A DNA stretch of 64,000 bases from Sternotherus odoratus (taxonomy: Eukaryota; Chordata; Testudines; Kinosternidae): NCBI GenBank assembly GCA_032164245.1, contig JAVMKO010000001.1, positions 164,105,434 to 164,169,433 on the forward strand. Direction: 5' to 3'. Below are positions 34,481 to 45,717 of this stretch, piece after piece. The stretch's first letter is position 1. Every line of letters begins with the position of its first letter. A program made the translations under genes and the position numbers. The notes below the pieces were generated by a model. That model made no database searches. It was not told the origin of the DNA and was given only the letters and a program-made list of their open reading frames with translations.

Positions 34481-37400
34481 TGAACAGCTGACTACGGTGG
34501 GTGGGAGATACTAGGAGGTGGGGGGGTGCTGATTTGTGGGGTTGGCCCATGGGGAGGAGCTGATCCATGGGGCTGCCAATGGGTGCTCAGATGGAGCACC
34601 CATGGATTTGGTGCCTATAGCCTGCCCAGTCAACAAGTTAGCCTTTCAATCCTCCTCCAGTGGGCCTAATCACCCCAAACACTTGTCTGTGCTGGGAGAG
34701 AAATGGAAGCCTTGCCCCCACCAATTTGAAAAGGCTCCTTGTCCCAGGCCTTAGAGAAACAATGGGCTGGGATAGCCCCATACCTTTCCTCTAGCTGGCA
34801 CCAACTGCTCCTTACGACCATCTTTTTCCTCTTCCAATGACAAGTCCGTTTGCTTCCTCAGACACACGGAAAAGGTAACTACTGTCTCTGGCTTTAGAGG
34901 GCCAGGATGCCGTTAAGTCATAATGAAGGGTGGACAATACTGAGGACAGGTGAAGATCGAGAACCACACGAATTGCAATTATTCGGCTCCTGTTGCTGTA
35001 TTCCCTTGTGGAAGTGGTGCAAGGGGCACCACCTTACTGTAGCCTGGAGCAGCAGCCACGGTAGGAAACATGTTCTGTGCAGATGCCTTGACCCACATAT
35101 GGGAGGAGGATGACTTTGCCTCCCAAACTTTGTCATTCACATAACACCTGATTATTTAGGCTTGATGCGGGTGAATCTCTCCCCTGGCAAACAGACCATA
35201 TAATACTTCTCATGCAGGAGTATTTTCAAATTGTAAAATGGATGGTGAGGGCCTGGGATGGGTTTTTTTCCTGAGACTCTGAAAATTTGGTGGTCCAAAT
35301 AAGGGTGTCATCCCAAAACCAAACTTCTTTTGTTCACACACAGGCCTCCTGCCTATGAGAATTGCCACTGAATTCTTGTCTATCTCAAGTATTTTATGTT
35401 AATTTAATATGGGTAGAAATGCCAGAGGATTCTGGCAACTGAATTTTTCAGTTTATCTGCAAAACAGACCAGGTTTTCAACTGCCAGGGGCAACAGTGCC
35501 CAGCTACTTGATAGCACTGGAACTATAGGACCTCCCTAAGAGCATGCAGCTGAAGTAGCTCTACCACAAAGCAATGAGTGTGACCTCTGGACCACACTAG
35601 TATGAGAGGTCAATAGCATAAGTAGCAGCCTGATCAAGTGAACTCAGAGACTAATCCCAGCTCTCACAGTCACTCCAGCTGTAGCCTTTGTTGAGTCACA
35701 GATGTAAAAACTTGAGTGTCTAATTGATTTTCAGATCTGGACACCTATATTTAGGCCTTTAAATCCAGAGATGGAATTTGAGGTGCTTAATTTTATGCAT
35801 CCAGAGCTGAGCATTTTACTTAACGAAGACCAGTCACAAATTTTGCACCAAAGCAGCTTTCTGAAGGAAAATTGAGTTTTAGACTAAATGAAAAAGTGTA
35901 GCAAGTGCCTGCTGTCCACAGCAAAAGTTTTATTTTTAGTTTAAATTTCCTGTAGGGGAAAAAAATGTTTTCCTAGCTCTAGCTTTAACATTTCTGTGCC
36001 TCTGTTTCCACATCTGTAACATGGAAATCATACTTTTTAATCTTGCTGATAGGGGGGTGGGATAAAGTAGTAGTTACTGTTTATAAAGTTCTATGTATGT
36101 GGTTTTAGTAGGGGTCAGGAAGGCGTATGGACACAGGTGGTGTTGGAAGGTAGGAAAAGACAAGAAAAAAAGCTGTTCATTCTTCCCTCATTTTCTATGC
36201 TTTTGTCTTTCCTTTACTTTCTCCTCTCTCTTTCCCGTTGCATCGGTGTTCTCCCCCACCTTTCTTGGCTTCATTTATTTAGTATCTATCACATCATTCT
36301 TGGCCTTTTCTAGCCCCTTGGCCCCTTTGATTGCCTCATCATCACCACCCCAATACCCTACCCAGTGTTTGCCTGTAGTATGAGAAGTGGAACAGAGACA
36401 GGGGCTTTGGAGTCACCCCTTCCCCAACCCCACCCGTCAGCCTCCTCCATATAGTGGTAAGACAACTGTGGTACCTGTAGGGCTCTCACTCATAGCAACA
36501 ACCAGAGCACTGCATTCACTGGGTGGTTTAGGAGAAGAAAGCCTTGCCCTTCAACACAAGGGCTCTTCTCTGGAGTTGTGTGTTCTGCAGACATTAGTGC
36601 TCTTGACCTGCCTTTTGCTTGGTGATCCTCCACATGGCTCCATTTGTATGTAGGGAGCCTGGGTTCTATTCCCAGCTCTACAAGTGGCCTGCTGGGTGAC
36701 CTTGGGTAAATCACTGCACTACCATGCCTCAGTTTCCCCATATGGAAGTATGATCCTCCTTTTGGCAAACAATTTGAGATGTACTACTATATGGGAGTAA
36801 GGTATTAATAAATACATTTAAGTGTCCCTTAAAGATCTGGGAAGGATGAAATAAGAGAAAAATCTTTATTTTATTCTATAAAAAACACTAATTTAGTAGG
36901 CATCATCACTTCCCCTTAAACCAATACCAGGACGAGAAGGATTACCCTAAGAAACTATATAAGCAAAAGGGACATTTTTTCAGAGGTATCTTTGAGATGG
37001 TCTCATAATTCATAAAACTATTCTGGAATTTCTGGGAAGGATTCAAAGCTTAGGTATCCCAGACCACAACCCCATTCATGAAGATACTGTACTTTCAATT
37101 CTCTTTTAAAAGGCCTAATGAGGAATGGTATAACTCCATATAAACTAGTGTTTGATACTGCCTTCATCATACCATACTTTGTAAAAGAAGGTATAATCCT
37201 TTGGCAGCTGTGAAGACCCATCTCACAAGAACCTTGAACCCAGGCTAGTGTGTGCAACTGATTAATTATTATATTTAGCAACTAGAGAAGGTGGCTCCAG
37301 ATTTCTTCTGCATTCCAAGGTGATTGATGCGTGAAATTGTTTTACTAATGCAGTCCAGAAAGAACAAAACAAGACACTTCTGTGAATCAAGAATTGTGAT

Positions 37401-38244
37401 CGGCTAATATATATAGATGAGATGATTCTGCAGACCCTTTCTAATGTGAATAGTTAGTCCTTGCTCATGCAAGCGCTCCCATTGACTTCAGAGTTCGACA
37501 GCAGGGGAAGTGTTTTGGTCTCAGAGTAGAAGATAATTCAACAGTTGGAAATGTATCATTTGTGGCGAGTCCAACGGATTTTAGGTTAAGAAGCCTCAAC
37601 AAACATTTTCAGAATTCTAAACATAGAATTGGCTTCCTGTGACAGGATGTACCTGTCTGACACCAAGGGGACTCCAAACCCAGGGACCGGGGTCACCAAA
37701 GGAGAGGTAAACTATAGAATCCCTCTCATCCAGACTAGGCAGCTGGAAGAGATCTCTACAACCTATATCTTCTTAGATAATCCCAACTCCTGAGTCTGAA
37801 GTCCTCTGACACCTAGACACATAATACAACTTGTCACAGATCCCATCATAAATGTTAATGTGCAGGAAATAGGCAAAAGATGCAACTTCCCTTGTCTAAT
37901 TTCTGTGTGGAGTGTGTTTGGTTAAATAAATAAATAACTCCACACATTACCCAAACCTACTGTAAATTCACTTCCAGCTTTAAACTCCAATAGAGAAGCT
38001 GCAGAAGACATGACGACCAGGAAGGTCCTTTCCAACCCTGAGTCCAGTCCCCTGCTATTGCAGGAATCCCATTCATAAAATGTATTGTAAGTTTATTTCA
38101 AGCGAGAGATGAGTAGAGAAAGTGGACTTATCTTCATCAATGTGCTGCACTACATATTAAGCAGCAGCTGGATTTTCTTTTCCCCACATACATAATAAAG
38201 TAGGAAGAACCATAAATTGATCAAAATGGAAACACACCACTCAC
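34481..38244. other. No gene recognised; scattered old repeats
   Basis: GC-rich around 34490-34800 with short chance frames. It contains MIR-like pieces near 36000-36045 and 36645-36835 and a possible decayed CR1 piece near 38020-38060. The rest is unclassified. Confidence 0.5.
36645..36835 (+). mobile_element. MIR SINE fragment
   Basis: Contains GGGAGCCTGGGTTCTATTCC, GTGACCTTGGGTAAATCACT, CTCAGTTTCCCCATATGGAA and a tail with TTTGAGATGTACTAC, in the MIR order. It is the clearest MIR copy in the window. Confidence 0.85.
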
Positions 38245-38289
38245 CTGGTCAAAGAGTGAAAATGTCCCATTTTCAGTTAACCAATAGGC
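38245..38289 (-). CDS. Candidate 45-nt internal exon of an unidentified gene
   Basis: On the minus strand a pyrimidine-rich tract (CTTTTTCTTTTTTTTTCTG) leads to TCCTCCCAG directly before the segment, a strong 3' splice site. The segment ends GACCAG followed by GTGAGT, an ideal 5' splice site. The 45 nt are open in one frame and read AYWLTENGTFSLFDQ; the other two frames have stops, so the phase would be 0 at both ends. I do not recognise the protein. No neighbouring exon was identified, which would mean introns of many kilobases. A chance pairing of splice-like signals is the alternative; conservation or RNA reads would settle it. Confidence 0.5.
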
Positions 38290-38921
38290 CTGGGAGGAAC
38301 AGAAAAAAAAAGAAAAAGTTTAGCCACACACAAGTTAGGGTAGCATGAAGAGAGTCATTCATGGGCATAAAATTACAAGCATCATTGATCAGGCTCAGAG
38401 CTCTATTATAAACTGAAATTCATCCCTTTATCTAAGATTTTCACTCTGTATGAGGCAAATCCTGCCACCTAGAACAGATAGCTCTGAGGTGAGTAGACCC
38501 AGTATAGTAGTTCTACAAAAATAAGGCAGGGTTTCAGGGGTATCCCGAATGCTATGGAAAAGACTCTCACAAGGTTCCTACCATGCCGAGGTGAGAAAGG
38601 GAGGGACAGGATTATGGAGATCCACCAGCCATCCCACTGTGGAGGGAATTGCAGTGGGATTGGAGGCTAGGCTCTAATGATAGAATGACAAGCATGGAGC
38701 TGTCCTGATGCTACTCCGAGTTCCTAGCCCCAGCACTCTCCTGCCATCCCCTCCCCTTCCATCCCTGCAAAGAACTCCAGCACAGACCATGTATATTCCA
38801 GTGGTGAAACAGGGTTCTAGATACCATACAGCTCGGATTTCTGCTTTACTTCTGTAGGACACCATAACTTTTTAAAAATGTGTGACCTGTCATTCATGGC
38901 CCAGATCATGCAAACACTTTA

Positions 38922-38985
38922 GGCCTGGTCTACGCTAAAAAGTTAGGTTGACATAAGCCACCTTCATCTACCTAGTTGGAGATAT
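38922..38985 (+). mobile_element. Left end of a Harbinger-like MITE
   Basis: GGCCTGGTCTACGCTAAAAAG preceded by TTA, then GTTGACATAAGCC. It is truncated where the SINE begins. The family resembles the outer element at 59841. Confidence 0.6.
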
Positions 38986-39177
38986 ACTTATCTCATAGAG
39001 CTGGAAGGACCTTGAAAGGTCATTGAGTCCAGCCCCTTGCCTACACTAGCAGGACCAAGTACTGTCCCCCTGACAGATTTTACCCAGCTCCTTAAATGGC
39101 CCCTTCAAGGATTGAACTCACAACGCTGGGTTTAATCAGGCCAATGCTCAAACCACTGAGCTATCCCTCCCCCCCCC
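38981..39177 (-). mobile_element. tRNA-derived SINE with CR1-type tail (tortoise Pol III/SINE type)
   Basis: On the minus strand the head reads GGGATAGCTCAGTGGTTTGAG (Pol III box A at about 39153-39163) and GTTGTGAGTTCAATCC (box B at about 39109-39119). It is followed by a unique region and a tail with GGTCCTTCCAGCTCTATGAGAT, which is a CR1 3' end. This head-plus-CR1-tail organisation matches the tortoise Pol III/SINE family, whose retroposition is thought to use CR1-like reverse transcriptase. The copy is short and not tRNA-functional. The C-run at its 5' edge (39168-39177) may mark the insertion boundary. Confidence 0.82.
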
Positions 39178-40106
39178 AAACGGAACAGTTTCACATACAC
39201 TGATCTGTGAAGGCCATGGTTGAAGGTAACATGGAAATGAATGCTCTTGCCCTTTGTTAACTTCTGTTCCAGGAATTCATTCATTTTAATATGTTTGCTT
39301 TTAGATCGCATCTTTGTGTGTGCTGGTTTTGTTACTGAATAAAATTCTATTATTTGGAAATTAATTCACCTTTATTAGTTCACAATATATACTGCAAAGT
39401 GCAGTTCTGAAAGCACCTACTTGTTACTGTACAGTGTGAAAATTCAGAGGATGAGTAACATACAGGTTAGTTATCATAAATTCACAGCAAAATAGGTGCT
39501 ATGACCATAACTCTGTCAATGATGTACAACAAGCACCACACAATTCCTCACAGGCCTACCAGCCAGTGCTCATTTCTCAGGCCCAGAAGTGCCCCACCAT
39601 CTGCAGCTGCTCAGTGAATGCCAACAACAAGCTTGAATTGGTTCTCGCTGTGTCCCACAGCAATCTGCCCTCCATGAAATCACCACATGGCCAGCTAATT
39701 CAGGTCTTCCTCTGGCTCTGCAAATACTGGAGGATTGTGTGTCCTGTGCTTGCAACACTTATGACAATAGTGCAGACCTGTGCAGGCTCTATGCTTCTGT
39801 CAGAGATGGAGGATAGCAAAGAGGGTCATGCAGCTGCATGGGATTTTTGAGAGAGACATGAAATTTATGGGATGGAGATGGTTGTACACTGGGAGTTTGA
39901 CCCCTTGCTTCCAGTCACCCCAACACAACCGGTTTCTGCACCACCTTGCATAGCCAAAACATCCCAAAAGTCAGTGTGCTGGATACTGGTGGGTTGCGCA
40001 CTGGGATGCCTGCCCACAATGCACTGCACTGTGCATCAACACATACTCCTGGAGAGTTTACACAGTGCAGATGCAAGAAGCCAAGCACACACAAGCAATA
40101 TATTAA
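39178..40106. other. No gene recognised; possible decayed transposon internal region
   Basis: Sequence at about 39550-40100 (for example AGTGCCCCACCATCTGCAGC, TGCTCAGTGAATGCC) is GC-richer than its surroundings. It is reminiscent of Harbinger-associated accessory sequence I recall from turtles. A 94-codon frame at 39566-39850 has no domain I can defend. It lies directly beside the Harbinger-like ends at 40107-40456, so the pieces could belong to one larger decayed element. Confidence 0.3.
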
Positions 40107-40407
40107 GGCCATGTCTACACTAGAGACCTTATGGCAGCCCACTTATACTGATGTAGCTGCACCACTGTAAGATCTCCCATGTTGCCCCTCTATGCAGAGG
40201 GAAGAGAGCTCTCCTGTCAACATACTTACACACACACACACCCCAATGAATGGCGGTTAGCTGTGTCAGCAAGAGAGCGCCTCCCACCAACATAGCACAG
40301 TCCACACTGGCACTCCTGTCAGTGTAACTTATGTCTCTCGGGGGGAGTTCTTTCCACACTCCTGAGCACCATACGTTATACTGACAAATGCTAGTGTAGA
40401 CATAGCC
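40107..40407. mobile_element. Harbinger-like MITE, 301 bp, TAA duplication
   Basis: Begins GGCCATGTCTACACTAG after TAA (40104-40106) and ends CTAGTGTAGACATAGCC before TAA (40408-40410); the ends are inverted repeats with one mismatch in 17. A second TGTAGACATGGCC terminus followed by TTA lies at 40444-40456. It may be the right end of an overlapping or nested copy. A short CA run is at 40228-40241. Confidence 0.82.
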
Positions 40408-40458
40408 TAATTGTAGCAGCTTTTTACCAACCAAAGGTTGTTGTGTAGACATGGCCTT

Positions 40459-40545
40459 ACTCAAGTGAGAAGTCCCATTGAAGCTAGCAGGTCTACTTAT
40501 GAGAGTAAGTCTGGGCACATGCTTAAGTGTTTGCAGGATCGAGGC
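40459..40545. repeat. Palindromic repeat copy (old)
   Basis: CTCAAGTGAGAAGTCCCATTGAAGC and CATGCTTAAGTGTTTGCAGGATC resemble the TCCCATTGACTTCA-centred palindromic class. Strongly diverged. Confidence 0.4.
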
Positions 40546-41239
40546 TACGGTAACTAAAGCTTTATTTCATATACTATTACTCTGACACAAATCAATAAAG
40601 AGCAACAAAATTCAAAATTAAGGATGACACCAATCAGCTCCCCCCAGATTTGTGAGGCAAGAGATTTGACATGTTAATTCTGAATTTCTGGGTTTGAGTT
40701 GATTTAATCCCAAATTCCACAATATTTAGATTTCCTGGGACAAATTTTGCTCTTAGAGCCCTTTCTAGAAATGTCTCTTTCTGACCCACCAGGATCTGGG
40801 ATCCAAGTTCATATGGTGTCCTGCTGATCTCTAGGTCAGTTTGAGCTTAATGCAAGTCAAAGCTGTTCAGAAAAAAGTGCATACATACTCCTTGATTTTA
40901 GAGGTTAGTAACTCTCAATACATCAGTCATTTGTTTTTGGTTTTTTTTTTAGGAATTTGCACTAGAGCTGATCAAAAACCTTCCATCTGAACACTTTTTG
41001 ACAGAAAATGGCTTTTCAACTAAAGAAATATTCATGGGGAAAACCCATTTTTGTAAAAAAGAATGGGTTGTGTTGAAAAACAAAACCCAGAAAGCTGTTC
41101 TTTTGGCGAGGAGAGGGGATTCAGCAACCTTTGGTATAGCTCCCACTTTTCCCAAGCCTTATAGCTCAACTACATGCAAGGGCCTAAAAGGAGACCAAGA
41201 CAATTTTAGGCTGAAAATACCAGGAGAAACAGTGACACG

Positions 41240-41395
41240 TGCAAGGCTGTGGAAATGCCTTCCCTGGGAAGAAGTAAAGGCCCCCTTACTTGGGACATTT
41301 AAATCTAGACTGGAGAAAACATTAAATGCAAGACAAGGAATAATCCTGCAGTGGCCCCAGGAGATGGCTCCAATGGCCTAACATTAATGAAATAC
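41240..41395 (+). mobile_element. Possible CR1/L2-type LINE 3' fragment
   Basis: In one plus frame the peptide RLWKCLPWEEVKAPLLGTFKSRLEK resembles the 'LPxEV...TFKxxLDK' tail motif common to CR1-group ORF2 C-termini. It is then followed by degenerate sequence. An upstream open frame from 40998 adds no recognised domain. Confidence 0.5.
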
Positions 41396-42479
41396 TTGAT
41401 GGGACATGAAGGTAAAAATAGACTGGAGTTCAGATCCTTTCATTGATGATAAGAGCTATGGGCCTAATCTCCTAGAAGTGCAGTGCAAGTGAAGCCCTGT
41501 TTTGGGTGCATTGATTCCAGGACACCTAAAGGGTTAAAACTAATTCAAGATTTCTGTGATGGTATTGCCTAGGCTGAACAACTGGACTCCTTGTGAATTG
41601 TGACGTTCCTACTTATTAAAGGCTTTCAGCATGGGATAAAGGGAGCTTTCTACTTTTTACGTACAGCCTATTTCTGCATTTTATACTTAAATCAGATTTT
41701 TAAAAAATAATCAGAATAGCTTTAAACTTGCTACGGATACGAATTCTCTCACACACAAAGATCATACAGCTCAGTCACTTGAAACAATTGTTATCACAGA
41801 TAACTGGTGACATCTAGCGACCAGTTCACTTAATGCAAGAGAACATTATAGTCCAAATACTGGACTCAGTAACACCTGACTCATGAAAACCCATTCATCT
41901 CAATAGTGTCCCACCCGTGTAGCTGAAGGCAAAATATGGTCCCCTGGCTTTAGTCCAGAAATTTATAACCGTATCATTTTCTCCCAGCTAGAAATCATGC
42001 TGCCCTCATCTAAACTGTATTAGTTCTAAAATAAAATACTATTCACTTAAACAAACATCACCTCATTCTTTAAATCATGAGGGAAGAGCCATGGTATTCA
42101 CTTTCCTATTTAAACATTTGCCAAATTCAGTTCTAAACATCTCCTCAAAACAAAGATCATATGCAAATTTATTTTTCCTACATTTGTTAAAATGCTACAA
42201 ATCCAGATTTTAAACAACAATGATGGCAAATATCAAGTTATTAGTAATATTGGTCATGGATCATGCTTCATCTCTAATTAAGAATTCAGAGCATGAAATG
42301 TAATTTATGCAGACACATTAATAAAGTACCTTTTAAAAAATGTTTAACATTCTATCAGTAGAACTCAATCACCCGAGCACCCTTGAACCAAGACACAGCA
42401 TTACAAGGGTTTTTCTATGCCAGCACCTTTACTTTTTCCTATGCTGGTTCTACAGAAGCCTGCAGCTTCCACGACCCAG

Positions 42480-43125
42480 CCCATAGGTGCTGAAACTATG
42501 GTGCCCCTGGTTTGAAGGGGTTTCCATCATATGCAGATTTTACAGTTTGGTTCAATGGCTCTTAGCACCCCAGCTATAAAATTGTTCCATCACCCCTGGC
42601 CCAGGCTTCTTTCAAGTTCAGTCCCCATCCAGGATAACAGAAGTCTGACTCAAATTCCAAACAAACACAAAAGTTCATCTACCCACCTTCTAGGCTCAGT
42701 TCTCAGCCCTGCCTGGGCTACCTTTAAATCTTTCCCAATTGGGTTGTAGAGAAGAGCACTGACTACCACATTTCTTTCTCAGAAGTCCCTCCCACAATCT
42801 GCCACTCACTAAAGTTCCTTGATTTTCACCCCAATCCCAGACCCTGCAGAGTTCTTCCAGCTGAGCACAGCCTCCCAGGTAGCCCCTTTTCACTGGCAGG
42901 TCCCTGCTATTTTCCCTCCTAAAAAAACTACCTACTAATCCTCCCATGGCACCCTAGCCTGTTTAAATGGTCTCTCAGCCTTTTCTCTGAGGCCCTGATC
43001 TTCATCAGGCTAACACCTGACCCCAGTAGTTCCTCCCCCTCAAGATGGTAGGCAGTTAATTATGGCCCAGTTAGGGCTAGCACCAGTTCTCCTTACAGGG
43101 GCCAGTCTCTCTGTGACATATATTG
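42480..43125 (-). mobile_element. LTR-like C/T-rich sequence, boundaries unknown
   Basis: Long C/T-rich sequence with CTCAGCC and CTTTTCTCTGAGGCCCTGATC patches ending at CAGTCTCTCTGTGACA, resembling the complement of an LTR beginning TGTCACAG. No duplication or left terminus was identified. Confidence 0.3.
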
Positions 43126-44171
43126 TGCCAAACTGTTAAATGCATTCTGGCATCTAACCCATTGAAATCGAATACCACTAAAAAGCTGGCCCATTGTGGC
43201 TACAAAGAGTTTGTATTTGGGGCATCAGAGGTAAATCTGAACAGCTGATCTGGACAACTTTTTTTAATTTTTAAAAATGTGAAATGTTGTGGACTTTCTT
43301 CAAATGATGAACATTTTTTTTTTAAATTAGATCCTTTGAGTAGTTGTTTTCAATATTAACATTACAAAAGCTTGCAGAGGAGGCAGGTGTATGCAACTCT
43401 TCACACAAGAAAATTACTAGCAAAGTAAGGGCAATTTGCGATCTCAGTAGTTTCAGATGTTACTCTCTGGGGCCTAGCCCTTCATTCCTCACACACTCAA
43501 AATGCTAAGGGGCAGAACAACAGAAAGGCACTCCAGGGAGTAAAACTATGAACTTCTCCTTGCACAATTTCTGCCTGATTCTTCCTTTAAGGGGTGCTCC
43601 TTTCCAAACACAGAAGCTGGAGGTTTGACCAGAAATACTGTGGATCCCTCAAGATCTGCAGGAAGCCACTTGAAGCTGTGTTGCCATGCCTCTTTCCATC
43701 CCCAGAACTCTCCCTGAAATGGGTCTCTAGTGAGCAGAGCAGTCTATATTTCAGCTGATTTCCTTTGGGTGGCAGAACAAGCAATGAATGTTTCACCCTC
43801 CAACTCCCCTTGCCAGGCTCAGCCCCCTCCCCACCCACCCCCCAACAAGATGGCTTCAAAACTGGTTTTTAAACATTTTAATTACAAGAATACAGACTTG
43901 TATGCAGTGTCCCATTGCTACTTCTCTACTGATTGAAGCGCACATGGAAGAGGAGGGGAGAACTTGTACAGCTGTATTACTGACCAAACAAACCATAGTG
44001 CTGGCATGTCAGAGAGGGGTTTCCTTCTTTGGGATAAGATAGATGAAAAATGGGGATTTTATTTAAACATATTGAGCAGAGGAGCATCATAGAATAGACA
44101 ACAGAGCACCAGTAAGAAATAGAGCAAGTACATTTTACATACAGCACCTGCCCATTCTATTCACGTCACTA

Positions 44172-44289
44172 GGGTGACCAGATAGAAAGTGTAAAAATTG
44201 GGACAGAAGGTGGGGAATAATAGGAGCCTATATAAAAAAAGTCCCAAATATCAGGACAGTCCTTATAAAATTGGGACATCTGGCCACCC
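44172..44289. mobile_element. Small mariner-like MITE, copy A (118 bp, TA flanks)
   Basis: Starts GGGTGACCAGATAG and ends CATCTGGCCACCC, imperfect inverted repeats, with TA on each side (44170-44171, 44290-44291). The interior carries TTGGGACAGAAGG and TATCAGGACAGTCC. The copy at 62408 is inverted relative to this one. TA flanks suggest Tc1/mariner; too short for coding. Confidence 0.75.
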
Positions 44290-44342
44290 TACACATCGCC
44301 CTCTTTAATTAGGTCTTCTGTAGGGATGCACTTACTTGCTAC

Positions 44343-44773
44343 TGTGACAGACCGCTCTCTCACCCCTCTTGAGGAACAGGTAGGAAAACCCTTCTTTGCT
44401 TCAAACAGTGCTCTTTATTTCACAGTGCAAGTCCCCACCACCAATGTATACAGCTTTGTATAGTCCTTCAGCATACAGCTCTTGATAGCTCAGCTCTACA
44501 GCTTACAGCTTTACAGACTCTATATAGTCCAGCTCTTAACATACAACTCTAAACAGTTCTAAACATACAGCTCTGAATAGCTCCAAACCACCACCACCAC
44601 AGGCGTCCTTCCTGGAAGCCTTTTATCCCCCAGAGGAGGTTGCCAGGTGCAACCCATACAATTGATTGCCCTGCAAGCCAGGTGGCTGATTAGGCTTCCT
44701 GCACAGGGGGTTTGCAGAGGGCTTTTCTCCCTCTTAAAGGGGCGGCAGGCTGGGTCAAGCCCACCCTGCCACA
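44343..44773 (-). mobile_element. Solo LTR, 431 bp, CTAC duplication
   Basis: Plus strand begins TGTGACAGACCG and ends CCTGCCACA (TG...CA). CTAC is present at 44339-44342 and 44774-44777. On the minus strand AATAAA occurs near 44410. The interior has diverged copies of ACAGCTCT and AACATACAGCTC that look like a short tandem expansion. No internal coding region adjoins it. Confidence 0.7.
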
Positions 44774-44777
44774 CTAC

Positions 44778-45467
44778 CCATGTACTGTAATTTCATTTTC
44801 TACCTACTCTACCATTTGTTGTTTTACCTGTGCCTCTATAGTAGTAGAAGTGTTGCCTTTGGAGATATACATAGACAAAAACAGTACCACTGGATTTTCC
44901 ACAGCAGAAACACAGTTGGGGGCTGTCAGGGAGTGGGTTCACCCCGGCACACCCCCTTATGGTCATGCATGGCATAGCAGGTACTCCTCATCCAGTACTC
45001 TCTCCTGAGAACTACTCCAACCCTGTGGTAGTCTTGCCTCTTCTCATGACTCAGCCCCTAGTGATCTTACTGGCAGGAATGTTCACTGAAATAGCAAATC
45101 TTCAATAAATACTGAAGAATATACCAGAAAGCAAAATCTGAATTTGTAATCACAAGTATCTTGGGGCAGAAACCTGATTCTAAGCAGGGAACAAAATAAT
45201 CCTCAGTGCCCTATGCACTCAGTCAAAACAGCTTAAATTTATTATCCTCACAACAAACTGTTCACGTGCAAGTTACAAACCATGAATTATTTGTGCCCTC
45301 TGAAACATTTCAGAACCCATTCCCAAATGATCCCCTGCAATTGAGGATTTGATGTGCCCCAGCTCTACCATATAGCAAAGTCTGTAAAGATTCAAAGGCA
45401 TACAGGGACCCTAGCCTAGCAGGGGCAGCTAGGAGTACACGGAGCTAAACACAAAAGTCTGGGAGGG
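44778..45467. other. No gene recognised
   Basis: Unclassified sequence with short chance frames. Confidence 0.6.
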
Positions 45468-45475
45468 CTCTAGAG

Positions 45476-45709
45476 CAGCCATTCTCAACCATTTTTTGGC
45501 CACGGCCCCCTTAGGAGCTCTTCTCAGGTTCCAGGGAGGGAGGGAAACTATTGACTTCAATTAAGGTTGCTGCTTGGGCATTTCATCGGTTCAGTTACCA
45601 GGGCCCCCATAAATCCTTGGGGCTCCCCTTCTCAGTTTTCAGTCTGTGACCCCCTTCAAATGTGCCAGGGCCCCCTTGGGGGCCATATGGCCCCCGTTAA
45701 GAATGGCTG
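45476..45709. mobile_element. hAT MITE, 234 bp, CTCTAGAG duplication
   Basis: Ends CAGCCATTCTCAACC and, inverted at the right, TTAAGAATGGCTG. The 8-bp palindromic CTCTAGAG is repeated at 45468-45475 and 45710-45717. The interior has GGCCACGGCCCCCTTAGGAG and GGCCCCCTTGGGGGCC blocks. An 88-codon frame across it is a chance frame. Confidence 0.9.
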
Positions 45710-45717
45710 CTCTAGAG

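Larger units (their letters stand above)
40546..44169. other. No gene recognised
   Basis: AT-rich. It includes a CR1-like piece near 41240-41395 and an LTR-like C/T-rich stretch near 42480-43125 ending CTCTGTGACA, both annotated separately. Other sequence is unclassified. Confidence 0.5.

Noticed and set aside
36841..36862. Splice-acceptor-like tract on the minus strand (complement CTTCCCAG)
   Set aside because: It lies next to a MIR copy, the following open segment is MIR tail, and no donor fits.
39109..39163. tRNA gene suggested by box A and box B
   Set aside because: The Pol III boxes belong to a SINE head; the sequence continues into a CR1-type tail and cannot be traced as a full cloverleaf.
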